From the NCBI RefSeq assembly GCF_019977275.1, contig NZ_AP024650.1, forward strand, positions 3,782,001 to 3,846,000: a stretch of 64,000 bases of DNA. Reading direction: 5' to 3'. A program made the translations under genes and the position numbers. This document shows positions 37,145-45,945 of the stretch, one piece after another. Under the pieces are notes generated by a model. It searched no databases. It saw only the letters and a program-made list of their open reading frames with translations, and had not been told where the DNA came from. The stretch is from Arthrobacter sp. StoSoilB19. GTDB taxonomy: Bacteria; Actinomycetota; Actinomycetes; Actinomycetales; Micrococcaceae. The stretch's first letter is position 1. Each line of letters begins with the position of its first letter.

Positions 37145-38632
37145 ATGAAGATCCCAAACCCTGAGGCACTGAAGGCGAGTTCGGTGCCCGCGAAGAGGAA
37201 GCCGCTGTACAAGTCGCTCTTCTTCCAGATTCTGATCGCCGTCGTGGCAGGTGTCCTCATCGGGCATTTCTGGCCGGACCTTGGATCACAACTGAGGCCG
37301 CTCGGAGATGGCTTCATCAAACTCATCAAAATGATCATCGCGCCGCTGATCTTCCTGGTGATCGTTACCGGAATTTCAGCCGTAGGCGACGTCAAGGCGG
37401 TCGGAAGGGTTGGGGTAAAGGCCCTGCTCTACTTCACGGGAGCAACCCTGTTCGCCCTGGTCTTCGGACTCATTGTGGGAAACATCGTCCAGCCCGGAGC
37501 CGGCCTGAACATCGACCCGTCGACGCTCTCCCAGGCAGACCTGGACGCAAAGACCGGGTCCGCGGCACCCAAGGATGCAGCGTCCTTCATTCTGGACATC
37601 ATCCCGGCCAGCGTCATCGGCGCATTTGCCAGCAACAGCCTCCTGCAAGTGCTCTTCTTCTCAGTGTTTTTTGGTGCTGCCATCGTAGTGATCGGGCGTG
37701 AAAAGTGCCTGCCGGTCATCAACGTCATGGAAACCATCCTGGAACTGATCTTCAAGATCATGGCATGGATCATGAAGGTCGCCCCACTGGGCGCCTTCGG
37801 CGCCATGGCATTCATCATCGGCCAGTACGGGCTGGATACCCTGAGCACCTACGCGGTCCTGATCGCAGCCTGCTACGGCGCCGCTTTGGTCTTCATCGGC
37901 CTGCTGTTCGTCGTGGCCTGGGGGTTTGCCCGGGTGCCGCTCTGGCAGTTCCTGAAGTACACGCGGGAGGAGTTCCTCCTGGCCCTGGGCACCGCATCAA
38001 CCGAAGCGGTGATGCCCAGGATCATGACCAAACTGACCAACGCGGGCTGTTCCCGTGCCACCACCGGCCTTGTGGTGCCCACCGGTTACTCCTTCAACCT
38101 CGATGGCGCCGCGATCTACCTTTCGATCTCCCTGCTGTTCCTGGCCCAGGCCTTCGGCCACCACCTTGACCTTGGCCAACAGCTGGCCGCCCTTGGCGTA
38201 CTGCTGCTGACATCCAAGGGCATGGCGGGGGTTCCCGGCTCCTCATTCCTCGCGCTTTCCGCCACTGCTGCAGCACTGGGTATCTTCCCGGTGGCCGGCG
38301 TGGCACTGCTCCTTGGCGCAGACCGGCTCATGGACTCAATGCGCGTCGTAGTCAACCTGCTGGGCAACTGTGTTGCCACCTTCGTTGTCTCGAAGTGGGA
38401 AGGCCAGTTTGACCGCAGCGTCATGCTGCGCGCCTTCAAGGGTGAGATCACCAACCACGACTCCGCGATCCTGCTGGGCAAGGAAGAGGATTTTGAGGGG
38501 CAGGAGCTGCAGCGGCTTACAGCGGGACAGGACCCATCACCGAAGTTCCGGGGCGCACCAACACGGGAGGTCGTCTCCGAGTTGCCGGAAAACACAAGCG
38601 CCAGCGTCGGCTTGAGCGGCAAAGCCAAGTAG
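37145..38632 (+). CDS. dctA: C4-dicarboxylate:cation symporter DctA (copy 1)
   Basis: Secondary transporter of the DAACS family (495 aa) importing succinate, fumarate or malate with H+ or Na+. Family hallmarks: KMIIAPLIFLVIVTGI (helix 3), the serine-rich re-entrant hairpin GTASTEAVMPRIM, NLDGAAIYLSISLLFLAQ (helix 7, with the N-x-D/G motif) and LTSKGMAGVPGSSFL (hairpin 2), then MRVVVNLLGNCVATFVV. ATG 37145 has AAAGGTCA upstream. The C-terminal ~60 residues after VVSKWEGQFDRSVMLRAF are hydrophilic and differ from copy 2. Closely similar over the whole membrane part to the gene at 52503. Followed by a 20-bp stem terminator. Confidence 0.95.
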   Translation: MKIPNPEALKASSVPAKRKPLYKSLFFQILIAVVAGVLIGHFWPDLGSQLRPLGDGFIKLIKMIIAPLIFLVIVTGISAVGDVKAVGRVGVKALLYFTGATLFALVFGLIVGNIVQPGAGLNIDPSTLSQADLDAKTGSAAPKDAASFILDIIPASVIGAFASNSLLQVLFFSVFFGAAIVVIGREKCLPVINVMETILELIFKIMAWIMKVAPLGAFGAMAFIIGQYGLDTLSTYAVLIAACYGAALVFIGLLFVVAWGFARVPLWQFLKYTREEFLLALGTASTEAVMPRIMTKLTNAGCSRATTGLVVPTGYSFNLDGAAIYLSISLLFLAQAFGHHLDLGQQLAALGVLLLTSKGMAGVPGSSFLALSATAAALGIFPVAGVALLLGADRLMDSMRVVVNLLGNCVATFVVSKWEGQFDRSVMLRAFKGEITNHDSAILLGKEEDFEGQELQRLTAGQDPSPKFRGAPTREVVSELPENTSASVGLSGKAK

Positions 38633-38650
38633 GGCGCCGGGCAACGAGAG

Positions 38651-38693
38651 AACGGGGCGGGCCAGGACAATCATTGTCCTGGCCCGCCCCGTT
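38651..38693. terminator. Very long perfect-stem terminator
   Basis: 20-bp uninterrupted stem (38651-38670 with 38674-38693) with only a 3-base loop, followed by TTCAAT. It lies between convergent dctA and lipoprotein genes, 19 and 24 bases from their stop codons. Confidence 0.9.
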
Positions 38694-38716
38694 TCAATAT
38701 TGCGGAGTTGGTGCCG

Positions 38717-39595
38717 CTACCGCGACGCCGTTGGGGAGGCCGACGACGAGGAACCGCTGCCCGAGGTCATCGTCGCCGACGAGGTGGACGAGGCAGTGGA
38801 CGACGCCGAGCTGCCCGGCGATGACGTGCCGGAAGAACCGGACGAGCTGGTGGAGGTGGGGCTGGACATTGCGCCGCCTTCGGCCTTCTTCAACACGTCG
38901 TTAATGAGCTCCTCAAGCTCCTTCTGGTCCTTGTCGCCCAGATCGGTGCCGCCCTTGGTGGCAACCACCAACAGGCGCCCCTGGGCAGCGGAAACCTGCA
39001 TCAGCTTCTGCTGGTTGTCGCCGCTGCGGGTGCTGACGGTTGCGAAGGTCTCATCAGCGTCAGTGTCCGCCTTCAGCTCCTGGCTGGAAACGTCGTACTT
39101 CTGGCCAAGGGCGGAGACCGAGAATTTGGCGCACTGGTTCATCTTGCCGCTGATGTCACTCAGTGTCTTGACGGCGTCGGGGCCCTGGCTGCCGGACTGT
39201 GCTGACAGCGTGCGCGGCTGGTTGCCCTCGGAAAGCGCCACGGCTACGTCGCCGCTTTCCACCTTGTCCAGCAAGCCGGCGGTGGCGATGTCCTTGCAGT
39301 CCTTGGGGTCAATGGTTGCCGTGCTCATGAGCAGGTTGGCAATGTTTCCGCCCTGGTCAACCTGCTCCTTGGAGTACAGCTTGAGTTCGTTGCCGTCAGC
39401 GTCCTTCATGCCCGAAATGAGGTCGCGGAGCTCGTCCTCCGAGTACACCTTGGCGTTGGCGGTTTGGCTGGCAGAGGCGAATGCCGACGTTGTTGCCGTG
39501 CCTGACGGGCTGGCAGTTCCGCCGCCTCCTCCCGAACAGCCGGCCAAGGCCAGCATCGCCGCAGTTACCACTCCAAGCGCAGAAACTTTTCGCAT
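38717..39595 (-). CDS. Secreted lipoprotein with Ser-rich tail
   Basis: Membrane lipoprotein (292 aa). Signal peptide MRKVSALGVVTAAMLALAGC with lipobox LAGC, lipidated Cys at 20, followed by a Gly/Ser/Thr linker. The central domain (~50-230) contains two Cys in PKDCKDIATAG and NQCAKFSVSAL. Its order of strands and the paired Cys suggest the DUF5642/PknH-sensor-like fold, though I cannot confirm it. The last ~55 residues are almost only Ser, Thr, Gly and Ala. The start is ATG 39595; a TAAGCATGCTG motif lies 23 bp upstream. Function unknown. Confidence 0.78.
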   Translation of the reverse strand: MRKVSALGVVTAAMLALAGCSGGGGGTASPSGTATTSAFASASQTANAKVYSEDELRDLISGMKDADGNELKLYSKEQVDQGGNIANLLMSTATIDPKDCKDIATAGLLDKVESGDVAVALSEGNQPRTLSAQSGSQGPDAVKTLSDISGKMNQCAKFSVSALGQKYDVSSQELKADTDADETFATVSTRSGDNQQKLMQVSAAQGRLLVVATKGGTDLGDKDQKELEELINDVLKKAEGGAMSSPTSTSSSGSSGTSSPGSSASSTASSTSSATMTSGSGSSSSASPTASR

Positions 39596-39617
39596 CAGGG
39601 TTAACCTCCGAAATAGA

Positions 39618-39628
39618 CAGCATGCTTA
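39618..39628 (-). promoter_or_regulatory. TAAGCATGCTG motif upstream of the lipoprotein gene
   Basis: Identical 11-mer, same orientation, to the one at 19159-19169 in front of the START-like gene. Distance to the start codon is 22 bp here and 50 bp there. Confidence 0.4.
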
Positions 39629-39722
39629 GTAGTTTCAAGCGTAAAGGGTGAAAGGCGGGACGCAAATAACGGAACGGTCTCAAAACCGGCGGGATTGACG
39701 AGCGCCGGGAGGACGCCAAGTG

Positions 39723-40613
39723 TCAGGCCGGTGGGTGGCCCGGCTCCTGGAGCTGCGGGTGCCGCCATGCTCCGCTGGCCTTCGCCTGGTGGCCGAGGCT
39801 TCGCGAGATGGCCCGCGCGGCGGCCCTGACCAGCGGCACCAGATCATGCGCCGGCGTCTGGGCATCCGGGACCACAATGGACAATGCAGCCACTACATCG
39901 CCGGCAGCCCCATGAATGGGTGCGGCGACGGAGACAGTGCGGGAGGGATGGTCCCGCCGAACCACTGCGACGCCGGATTGCCTTACGTTTGCCAGGACAC
40001 CGCGAAGCCGGGCCGCCGGGAGACTCCCGGCATCCGAAACACTGCCCGGCACCCCTGGGGGCGCCGGCTGCGAAAGCAGTTCCTGCAGCAGCTCCGGAGC
40101 GGCGTGGGCCAGCAGGACCTGCCCGACGGCGGTGGTCCCCAGCGGCATGCGTCCGCCAACCCGGTAGGCCACCTCCGTCGCGGTCCGGGAAGAGAGCCGA
40201 TCGATCAGGACCGCGTCCGTGCCTTCGCGGACGGCAAGCAGCACGTGATGCCGGGTGACCTCGTACAGATCCTCAAGGTAAGGCAGGGCGATTTGCCGCA
40301 CCCCGTGGCCCCGCGGCGAGAGCGAGGCAATTTCCCAGAGGCGCACACCCACCACGTAGCGGCCGTCCTCGAGGCGTTCCAGCGCGCCCCACTCCGTCAG
40401 GTGCCGCACCAGCCGCAGGGCCGTGGCAGGGGCAAGTCCGGCCTGGCGGGACAGTTCGGACAGATTCAGGGCACGGCGCTGTTCCGTAAACTGGGCAAGC
40501 AGGCTCAGAGCCCGCACCAGTACGGGCGTGCCCGGAAGACCGGTGGCGGCCTCTGTGGGCGCGGCGGCTGCCGTCCTGCCCGCTCCCGCCATCTCCGCCT
40601 CCATCCGTTGCAT
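39723..40613 (-). CDS. IclR-family transcriptional regulator
   Basis: Regulator of ~296 aa with an N-terminal winged helix-turn-helix (ALSLLAQFTEQRRALNLSEL, then ATALRLVRHLTEWG, ~residues 35-80) and a C-terminal IclR effector domain (~95-270; LLAVREGTDAVLIDRLSS, RMPLGTTAVGQVLLAH and SVAAPIHGAAGDVVAALS). Starts at 40613, 40604 and 40592 are all possible; the last has GGAGGCGG. Divergent from an aromatic-acid permease, with a clean palindrome between them. PcaR/PobR-type control of aromatic acid uptake is the natural reading. Confidence 0.92.
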   Translation of the reverse strand: MQRMEAEMAGAGRTAAAAPTEAATGLPGTPVLVRALSLLAQFTEQRRALNLSELSRQAGLAPATALRLVRHLTEWGALERLEDGRYVVGVRLWEIASLSPRGHGVRQIALPYLEDLYEVTRHHVLLAVREGTDAVLIDRLSSRTATEVAYRVGGRMPLGTTAVGQVLLAHAAPELLQELLSQPAPPGVPGSVSDAGSLPAARLRGVLANVRQSGVAVVRRDHPSRTVSVAAPIHGAAGDVVAALSIVVPDAQTPAHDLVPLVRAAARAISRSLGHQAKASGAWRHPQLQEPGHPPA

Positions 40614-40652
40614 CCTTCAAGCCTGGGCGGTGTGGGCCCCGCCACAAAGAGG

Positions 40653-40671
40653 CTTTTCACCCAGTGAAAAG
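40653..40671. promoter_or_regulatory. Candidate IclR operator
   Basis: CTTTTCAC-CCA-GTGAAAAG: perfect 8-bp arms around a 3-base centre, 39 bp before the IclR start and 85 bp before the permease start. Confidence 0.65.
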
Positions 40672-40756
40672 ACCGTTCGCAGGGCTGCTGCAGCAGGCCA
40701 AGCTGATGGACGTCCCGCAGGCATACAGCCAGCGTCCCTTGACCCGATTGGAATCA

Positions 40757-42058
40757 ATGATGAACTCCAATGCCCCCAGCAAATCCCTGGCCAGTATCTT
40801 CGTGCTGTGCTGGCTTGGCCTGCTCGCCGACGGCTACGACCTCTACGTCTACGGCGCCACCCTCCCCGCCCTGATCGGGCAGCCGCCCTTCAATGTCACG
40901 CCCGCCGCGGCAGGCGCGGTGGGCTCGTTGGCGCTGGTGGGGATGCTGCTCGGTTCACTCATCGTGGGTACGCTCACGGACCGGCTTGGCCGCCGCCGGA
41001 TCTTTGTGTCCGCCCTGGCGTTGTTCTCGCTGGCCATGCTCGCCTGCGCCATGGCACCCAGCTGGGAGCTCTTCGCAGCGTTCCGCTTCATCGCCTGCTT
41101 CGGCGTGGGCGGCCTGCTGCCGACTGCGGTAGCCCTCACCAATGAATTCGCGCCGCGGGGGAAAAAGTCACTGGTCCTCGGTGCGGTGCTGACCGGGCCG
41201 GCAACGGGTACTGTTGCCGCTTCGCTGACGTCCCTCGCTGTCCTGGAGTCCAGTGGTTTCCGCCCGGTGTACGCGATCGGTGCCGCAGGGCTGCTGATCG
41301 TTCCCTTCGCCTGGTTCCTGCTGCCGGAGTCACCGTCGTTCCTGCGGACCCGGTCCCGCACCGCAGAGGCCGACAGCATCGAGGCCGCCTACGGGCTGCC
41401 CCGCACCACGGAAGTCCCGGCCACAGCCGTGCGGGTCTCTCCCACGCGCGCCCTCTTCGCCAACGGCACCGGCAAGACCACAGTCCTGCTGTGGGGCATC
41501 ACTCTCCTGAGCCTGCTGACCATCTTTGGCGTCAGCACGTGGCTGCCGCAGATCATGCGCACTGCCGGGTTCGGCGTCGGATCCTCTGTGTCATTCCTGC
41601 TGGCCTACTCGGTGGGTGCCGTGGTCGGCACCGTCCTGGCATCTGTGGCCAGCCAGAAGTTCGGGCCCGGGCCGCTGGTGGTGGTGGGGTTCGCCAGTGC
41701 AGCGGCAGCCCTGCTCCTGATGTCCGCCAACCCGCCGGCCGCGCTCATGACGGTGCTCGCCGCCGTCGCAGGTTTCGGCGGCCTGGGCACGCAGAACATG
41801 ATCAACGACTACATCGCCCAGTTCTACCCTGCCGCCACCCGCGCCACCGGCCTTGGCTGGGCACTTGCTGTGGGACGCATCGGAGCCATCGCAGGCCCAA
41901 CCTACGGCGCACTGCTGGTGGGCTTAGGCGGCGGCGTCCCCGTAGCCGCCATTGCCTTCGCGGCGCCCGCCCTGCTGGGTGCGGTGCTCATGCTCGCACT
42001 GCGCACCAGGGCAGTGCGGCAGCCTGCCGCGCCCCGCGATGCGGAACTGGTGCGCTAA
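40757..42058 (+). CDS. MFS aromatic acid:H+ symporter (AAHS family)
   Basis: Twelve-helix proton symporter (433 aa). Helix 1 carries LLADGYDLYVYGATLPAL, the DGYD signature of the aromatic acid:H+ symporters (PcaK, BenK and relatives), and loop 2-3 has GTLTDRLGRRRIF. In the second half the loop 8-9 has become ASVASQKFGPGPLVV. Substrate expected: a benzoate-type or hydroxybenzoate-type acid, not determinable further. The frame is open to 40664 but the start is ATG 40757 or 40760, where GGAA precedes. Divergent from the IclR gene. Confidence 0.88.
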   Translation: MMNSNAPSKSLASIFVLCWLGLLADGYDLYVYGATLPALIGQPPFNVTPAAAGAVGSLALVGMLLGSLIVGTLTDRLGRRRIFVSALALFSLAMLACAMAPSWELFAAFRFIACFGVGGLLPTAVALTNEFAPRGKKSLVLGAVLTGPATGTVAASLTSLAVLESSGFRPVYAIGAAGLLIVPFAWFLLPESPSFLRTRSRTAEADSIEAAYGLPRTTEVPATAVRVSPTRALFANGTGKTTVLLWGITLLSLLTIFGVSTWLPQIMRTAGFGVGSSVSFLLAYSVGAVVGTVLASVASQKFGPGPLVVVGFASAAAALLLMSANPPAALMTVLAAVAGFGGLGTQNMINDYIAQFYPAATRATGLGWALAVGRIGAIAGPTYGALLVGLGGGVPVAAIAFAAPALLGAVLMLALRTRAVRQPAAPRDAELVR

Positions 42059-42134
42059 CGCCCGGCCCGGCCCGGCAACAAAGGTGGCCGGGCGGCCCCC
42101 CGCGGCCCGCGCCTGTGGAATAATCCAAGCAGGT

Positions 42135-42144
42135 GGTCCGGACC
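42135..42144. promoter_or_regulatory. GntR/DasR-like operator upstream of the GntR gene
   Basis: GGTCCGGACC is a perfect 10-bp palindrome 31 bp before the GntR start. It resembles the core of the Streptomyces DasR site (TGGTCTAGACCA), which suggests autoregulation. Confidence 0.5.
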
Positions 42145-42174
42145 GGACTTATCCAGCAGCAGGAGGGGCCTCAA

Positions 42175-42927
42175 TTGTCCGCCACATCAAGGAGCACCGC
42201 CGGAGCGGCGGCCACGGCCATCAATAACACCCAGGTCCCCAAGCACGAGCAGCTGCGGTTGATCATACTCAAGCTCGCCAAAGAGGAACTGGAGCCCGGC
42301 GCCCGGCTTCCCAGCGAGCGGACGCTCATGGACTCCTACGGTGTCAGCCGCATTACAGTCCGCGCCGCCATCGGCCGCCTGGTCAACGAGGGGCACCTGG
42401 TCCGGGTTCCGGCGAAGGGTACTTTCGTGGCGGATTCCCCAGTGCAGTCAACACTCCACCTGGCCTCGTTCACGCAGGAAATGGAGGCGATGGGACACGT
42501 GCCCAGTACGGTGGTGCTGGTGGCCGAAGCGGGCGCTGCCCCCGCGGATACGGCAGAGGCGCTCAGCCTGCCGCCGGGCTCCGAGGCCATCCACTTGAAG
42601 CGCCTCCGCCTGGCAGACGGCCGGCCGGTCAGCGTGGATGACGCCTGGTACAACCCCGAACATGCCCGCGGCCTTCTGGACATCGACCTGACCGGCTCGG
42701 TTTACAAAGCCCTCGCCGCGCAGTTCGGGCACCAGATCGACAGGGCACGGCAGAGCGTGCGGTCCGAGGGCGCCCCCGCGGATGTGGGGGCGCTCCTCGG
42801 AACCGGCACGGGGGCGCCGGTGCTGGCCTTCGACCGGGTGTCCTATTCAGGCCCCCTTGCCATCGAACATTCACGTTCGTGGTACCGCTCCGACCGCTAC
42901 TCGCTGAACATGGAAGTCCGGCTCTAG
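42175..42927 (+). CDS. GntR/HutC-family regulator of GlcNAc use (NagR/DasR-like)
   Basis: 250-residue regulator: GntR winged helix at ~residues 17-82 (PSERTLMDSYGVSRITVRAA, then LVRVPAKGTFVAD) and UTRA effector domain from ~95 to the end (LASFTQEMEAMGHVPSTVVL, IHLKRLRLADGRPVSVDDAWYN). In DasR/NagR the UTRA domain binds GlcN-6-P or GlcNAc-6-P. TTG 42175 is chosen because AGGAGGGG lies six bases upstream; the longer frame from 42133 lacks this. Only 10 bp separate it from the convergent EIIA gene. Sits at the head of a full GlcNAc PTS/nag cluster, whose promoter has a matching palindrome. Confidence 0.9.
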   Translation: MSATSRSTAGAAATAINNTQVPKHEQLRLIILKLAKEELEPGARLPSERTLMDSYGVSRITVRAAIGRLVNEGHLVRVPAKGTFVADSPVQSTLHLASFTQEMEAMGHVPSTVVLVAEAGAAPADTAEALSLPPGSEAIHLKRLRLADGRPVSVDDAWYNPEHARGLLDIDLTGSVYKALAAQFGHQIDRARQSVRSEGAPADVGALLGTGTGAPVLAFDRVSYSGPLAIEHSRSWYRSDRYSLNMEVRL

Positions 42928-42937
42928 AAGCCAACCC

Positions 42938-43396
42938 CTAGTCCAGCGAGAACAGCTCCTGGCCGGCGGTGACCGTGCCGGCTCCAGTAAGCGTTGCCAC
43001 GTCCGGCTTGGTATCGAGGACGACGACGGGACTCACCATCGAGTAACCTGCCGCAAGGGCGGCGGTGGGATCGACACGCATGACGGCAGCGCCGGCGTCG
43101 ACAGTGTCGCCTTGGGCAATCAGAAGCTTAAAGCCTTCGCCTTTGAGCTTGACCGTATCGATGCCCACATGGGTGAGGACGCCGCGCCCCGAGGACTCAA
43201 CCACAACAAAGGCGTGCGGCAGCAGCTTGACCACCTTTCCCGCTACGGGGGACACGACGTCGAACATCTCGCCCGCCGGCGGTTCCACTGCGGCCCCGGA
43301 ACCCACCATCTGGCCGGCGAACACAGGGTCCGGGACTTCGGCAAGGCGAATTACGGTACCCGCGATGGGTGCCAGCACCACCAGGGACTGACCCAC
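42938..43396 (-). CDS. crr: PTS system EIIA component, glucose/GlcNAc type
   Basis: 152-aa phosphocarrier of the glucose-type PTS. The phosphorylated His is His76 in GRGVLTHVGIDTVKLKGEGF, with the partner His61 in LPHAFVVVESSG. Receives phosphate from HPr and passes it to EIIB. GTG 43396 overlaps the EIIB stop by one base (TAGTG), so the two are translationally coupled. Encoded apart from EIIC, on the opposite strand. Such split EIIs for GlcNAc are typical of actinobacteria. Confidence 0.95.
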   Translation of the reverse strand: MGQSLVVLAPIAGTVIRLAEVPDPVFAGQMVGSGAAVEPPAGEMFDVVSPVAGKVVKLLPHAFVVVESSGRGVLTHVGIDTVKLKGEGFKLLIAQGDTVDAGAAVMRVDPTAALAAGYSMVSPVVVLDTKPDVATLTGAGTVTAGQELFSLD

Positions 43397-43626
43397 TAGA
43401 GGAGGTCCTCGATGTCTTCGGCCAGGTTGTCGGCCTCCGGGCCAACAATGACCTGGACAGCCGTGCCGGAGGTCAGCACGCCGTGGGCTCCGGCGGCCTT
43501 CAAGGAGGCCTCGTTCACGAGGGAACCATCTTTAACCTCCGTGCGAAGGCGGGTAATGCAGGCTTCAATCTCCACGATGTTGCCGGCGCCGCCCAGTCCT
43601 TCAATGATCTTTTCTGCTTTGGACAT
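43396..43626 (-). CDS. PTS system EIIB component, GlcNAc type
   Basis: 76-aa EIIB domain. The phosphorylated Cys is Cys23 in VEIEACITRLRTEV, the conserved C-I/L-T-R-L-R motif of the glucose family. ATG 43626 has AAAGGGCA upstream; the frame is open to 43698 only by chance. Works with the EIIC at 43858; the two genes are divergent and share a 231-bp control region. Confidence 0.95.
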   Translation of the reverse strand: MSKAEKIIEGLGGAGNIVEIEACITRLRTEVKDGSLVNEASLKAAGAHGVLTSGTAVQVIVGPEADNLAEDIEDLL

Positions 43627-43751
43627 GGTTGCCCTTTCTGATGGTGCCCGCTGGGAGCACTGCTTCCTCACCGGGGCCGGCGGCCCAAGTGCGACCAATT
43701 ATGGCTTCCACCACCGGCCTTTTGAATGGCCCGGCGGGATTTCCCATTGCC

Positions 43752-43798
43752 TTGACAGGTACTCGTGGGATGAATCACACTGAACTGGTCATAACCAG
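43752..43798 (+). promoter_or_regulatory. Promoter and GntR-type operator of the nag operon
   Basis: TTGACA (43752-43757), an 18-base spacer and CACACT (43776-43781) form a promoter reading towards EIIC. CTGGTCATAACCAG (43785-43798), arms CTGGT/ACCAG, lies directly after the -10 box, where a repressor would block initiation. The half-site matches the DasR/NagR pattern ACTGGTCTAGACCA. Confidence 0.65.
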
Positions 43799-43857
43799 AC
43801 AGTACCGGCTGGAACCCCTCCTTTACAAGCCCCACCCGAACCCGCAGAGGTGCAACC

Positions 43858-45108
43858 ATGTCAACATCCGAGACCGCCGCCTTGGCTCCCGAAAAGAAGC
43901 CAAACAAGGCGTTTGCCACACTGCAGCGCCTGGGCCGCACCCTGATGCTGCCCATCGCCGTTCTTCCCGCCGCAGGCATCCTGCTGCGCATTGGCCAGGC
44001 CGACCTGCTTGGCGCCATTCCTGGATTCGAAGGCGGCGCCGCCGTCATCTCCGCAGCCGGCAATGCGGTCTTCACCTGGCTGCCGCTCATTTTTGCGGTG
44101 GGCATTGCCATCGGCTGGGCCAAGAAGGCTGATGGTTCCACTGCTTTGGCCGCCGTCGTTGGCTACATGGTGATCGACTGCGTCTTCAAGGCCATGTCCC
44201 CGCTGGTCCTGGCAGGACAGGTTGACCCGGCCGGCAAGCAGGCGATGATCAATTACGGCGTCTTGGCCGGCATTGTGGTGGGCCTGCTTTCCGCATCACT
44301 GTGGCAGCGCTTCTACCGCACAAAACTGCCGGACTTCCTTGGATTCTTCAGCGGCCGCCGCCTGGTGCCCATCCTGACCTCCGTTTCCAGCCTGGTAGCC
44401 GGCGTCGTCCTTGCCTTGGCCTACCCGCTCTTCAACGCCGGCCTTTCCGCGGTGGGCCAGGCCGTGGCCAGCAATGCTGTTGCCGGCGGCGGGATCTACG
44501 GCTTCGCCAACCGCATGTTGATCCCCGCGGGACTGCACCACATCCTGAACTCCGGCGTCTGGTTCCTCATCGGCGACTACACCGACGCCTCGGGCCACCT
44601 GGTCCGCGGTGACCTCAACCGCTTCTTCGCCGGAGACCCCAGCGCGGGCATCTTCATGACCGGCTTCTTCCCCATCATGATGTTCGGCCTGCCTGCAGCA
44701 GCGCTTGCCATCTGGCGCCACGCCAAGCCCTCGCAGAAGAAGATCGTCGGCGGCATCATGCTCTCCACCGCACTGACCGCCTTCTTCACCGGCATCACCG
44801 AACCGCTTGAGTACTCCTTCATGTTCGTGGCCTTCCCGCTCTACATCGTCCACGCCGTCCTGACCGGAACGTCCATGGCCCTGGTCAACGCGCTGGGAAT
44901 CCATCACGGGTTCACATTCTCTGCAGGCCTGATCGACTTTGTCCTCAACTTCGGCAAATCACAGAACGGCTGGCTGCTCATCCCCATAGGACTTGGCTAC
45001 GCGGCGATCTACTACTTCCTCTTCTCCTTCGTCATCAAGCGCTGGAATCTGCGCACCCCCGGCCGCGAGGACGACGAAGTCACCGTGGAGACCGACGCCG
45101 CCAAGTAG
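43858..45108 (+). CDS. nagE: PTS system EIIC component, N-acetylglucosamine-specific
   Basis: Membrane permease of the GlcNAc/glucose PTS (416 aa, about ten helices) that imports and, with EIIB, phosphorylates GlcNAc. Signature segments: GRTLMLPIAVLPAAGILLRIG, GIYGFANRMLIPAGLHHILNS (the GlcNAc-type form) and the substrate-binding GITEPLEYSFMFVAFPLY. The companion nagA/nagB genes downstream make GlcNAc the likely sugar. ATG 43858 has AGAGGTG. Regulated by the palindrome and promoter just upstream. Confidence 0.95.
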   Translation: MSTSETAALAPEKKPNKAFATLQRLGRTLMLPIAVLPAAGILLRIGQADLLGAIPGFEGGAAVISAAGNAVFTWLPLIFAVGIAIGWAKKADGSTALAAVVGYMVIDCVFKAMSPLVLAGQVDPAGKQAMINYGVLAGIVVGLLSASLWQRFYRTKLPDFLGFFSGRRLVPILTSVSSLVAGVVLALAYPLFNAGLSAVGQAVASNAVAGGGIYGFANRMLIPAGLHHILNSGVWFLIGDYTDASGHLVRGDLNRFFAGDPSAGIFMTGFFPIMMFGLPAAALAIWRHAKPSQKKIVGGIMLSTALTAFFTGITEPLEYSFMFVAFPLYIVHAVLTGTSMALVNALGIHHGFTFSAGLIDFVLNFGKSQNGWLLIPIGLGYAAIYYFLFSFVIKRWNLRTPGREDDEVTVETDAAK

Positions 45109-45165
45109 CGCCACCCCGTTTTCATCCCCATCTCCCGCAACTGCAACCGGAAGCACCCAGAGCGC

Positions 45166-45945
45166 ATGGAAATCATCATCCTTCCCACCCCTGACGACGT
45201 GGCCCGCACGGCCGCTGATGCCATCGAGGACCAGGTCCGCCGCGGCCCGTCCGTCCTGGGACTGGCCACCGGGTCCACCCCGCTGGGCACCTACCAGGAA
45301 CTTATCGAACGGCACCGCAGCGGCGGCCTGAGCTTCGCGCAGGCCCAGGCGTTCCTGCTGGACGAGTACGTGGGACTGCCTGCCGGGCATCCGCAGTCAT
45401 ACCACTCGGTCATCCGGGAGGAATTCACGACCAGCGTGGACTTCGGCGACGGCGCGGTCCGCGGACTGGACGGCATGGCCCGGGATCCGCAGGCGGAGGC
45501 CGCCGCTTACGAGGCCCGGATCGCCGCCGCGGGCGGCGTGGATATCCAGATTCTGGGCATCGGGACGGATGGCCATGTGGGCTTCAATGAACCCATGTCC
45601 TCGCTGGCCTCCCGTACGCGGATCAAGACGCTCACCCGGCAGACGCGCCTGGACAACGCCCGCTTCTTTGATGCACCGGAGGAGGTGCCGGACCATGTGC
45701 TGACCCAGGGCCTGGGAACCATCCGTGAGGCCCGGCACCTGCTGCTGCTGGCCACGGGGGAGGCCAAGGCAGAGGCTGTGGCTGCCGCCGTCGAAGGTCC
45801 CGTAGCGGCCATCTGCCCGGCGTCGGCCCTCCAGCTGCACCCGCACGTCTCGGTACTGGTGGACGAGGCCGCAGCCTCCCGGCTCGCCCACCGCGAGTAT
45901 TACCACGACACCTTCGGCCGGAAGCCGGCATGGCAGGGACTCTGA
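45166..45945 (+). CDS. nagB: Glucosamine-6-phosphate deaminase NagB
   Basis: 259-aa enzyme converting glucosamine-6-P to fructose-6-P and ammonia. Motifs: [15 protein letters not shown] (phosphate loop), FLLDEYVGL with the catalytic Asp, [15 protein letters not shown] and the catalytic-lid region [20 protein letters not shown]. Length is normal for the monomer of this hexameric/dimeric family. It follows EIIC by 57 bp and overlaps cutC by 16 bp. Confidence 0.97.
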   Translation: MEIIILPTPDDVARTAADAIEDQVRRGPSVLGLATGSTPLGTYQELIERHRSGGLSFAQAQAFLLDEYVGLPAGHPQSYHSVIREEFTTSVDFGDGAVRGLDGMARDPQAEAAAYEARIAAAGGVDIQILGIGTDGHVGFNEPMSSLASRTRIKTLTRQTRLDNARFFDAPEEVPDHVLTQGLGTIREARHLLLLATGEAKAEAVAAAVEGPVAAICPASALQLHPHVSVLVDEAAASRLAHREYYHDTFGRKPAWQGL

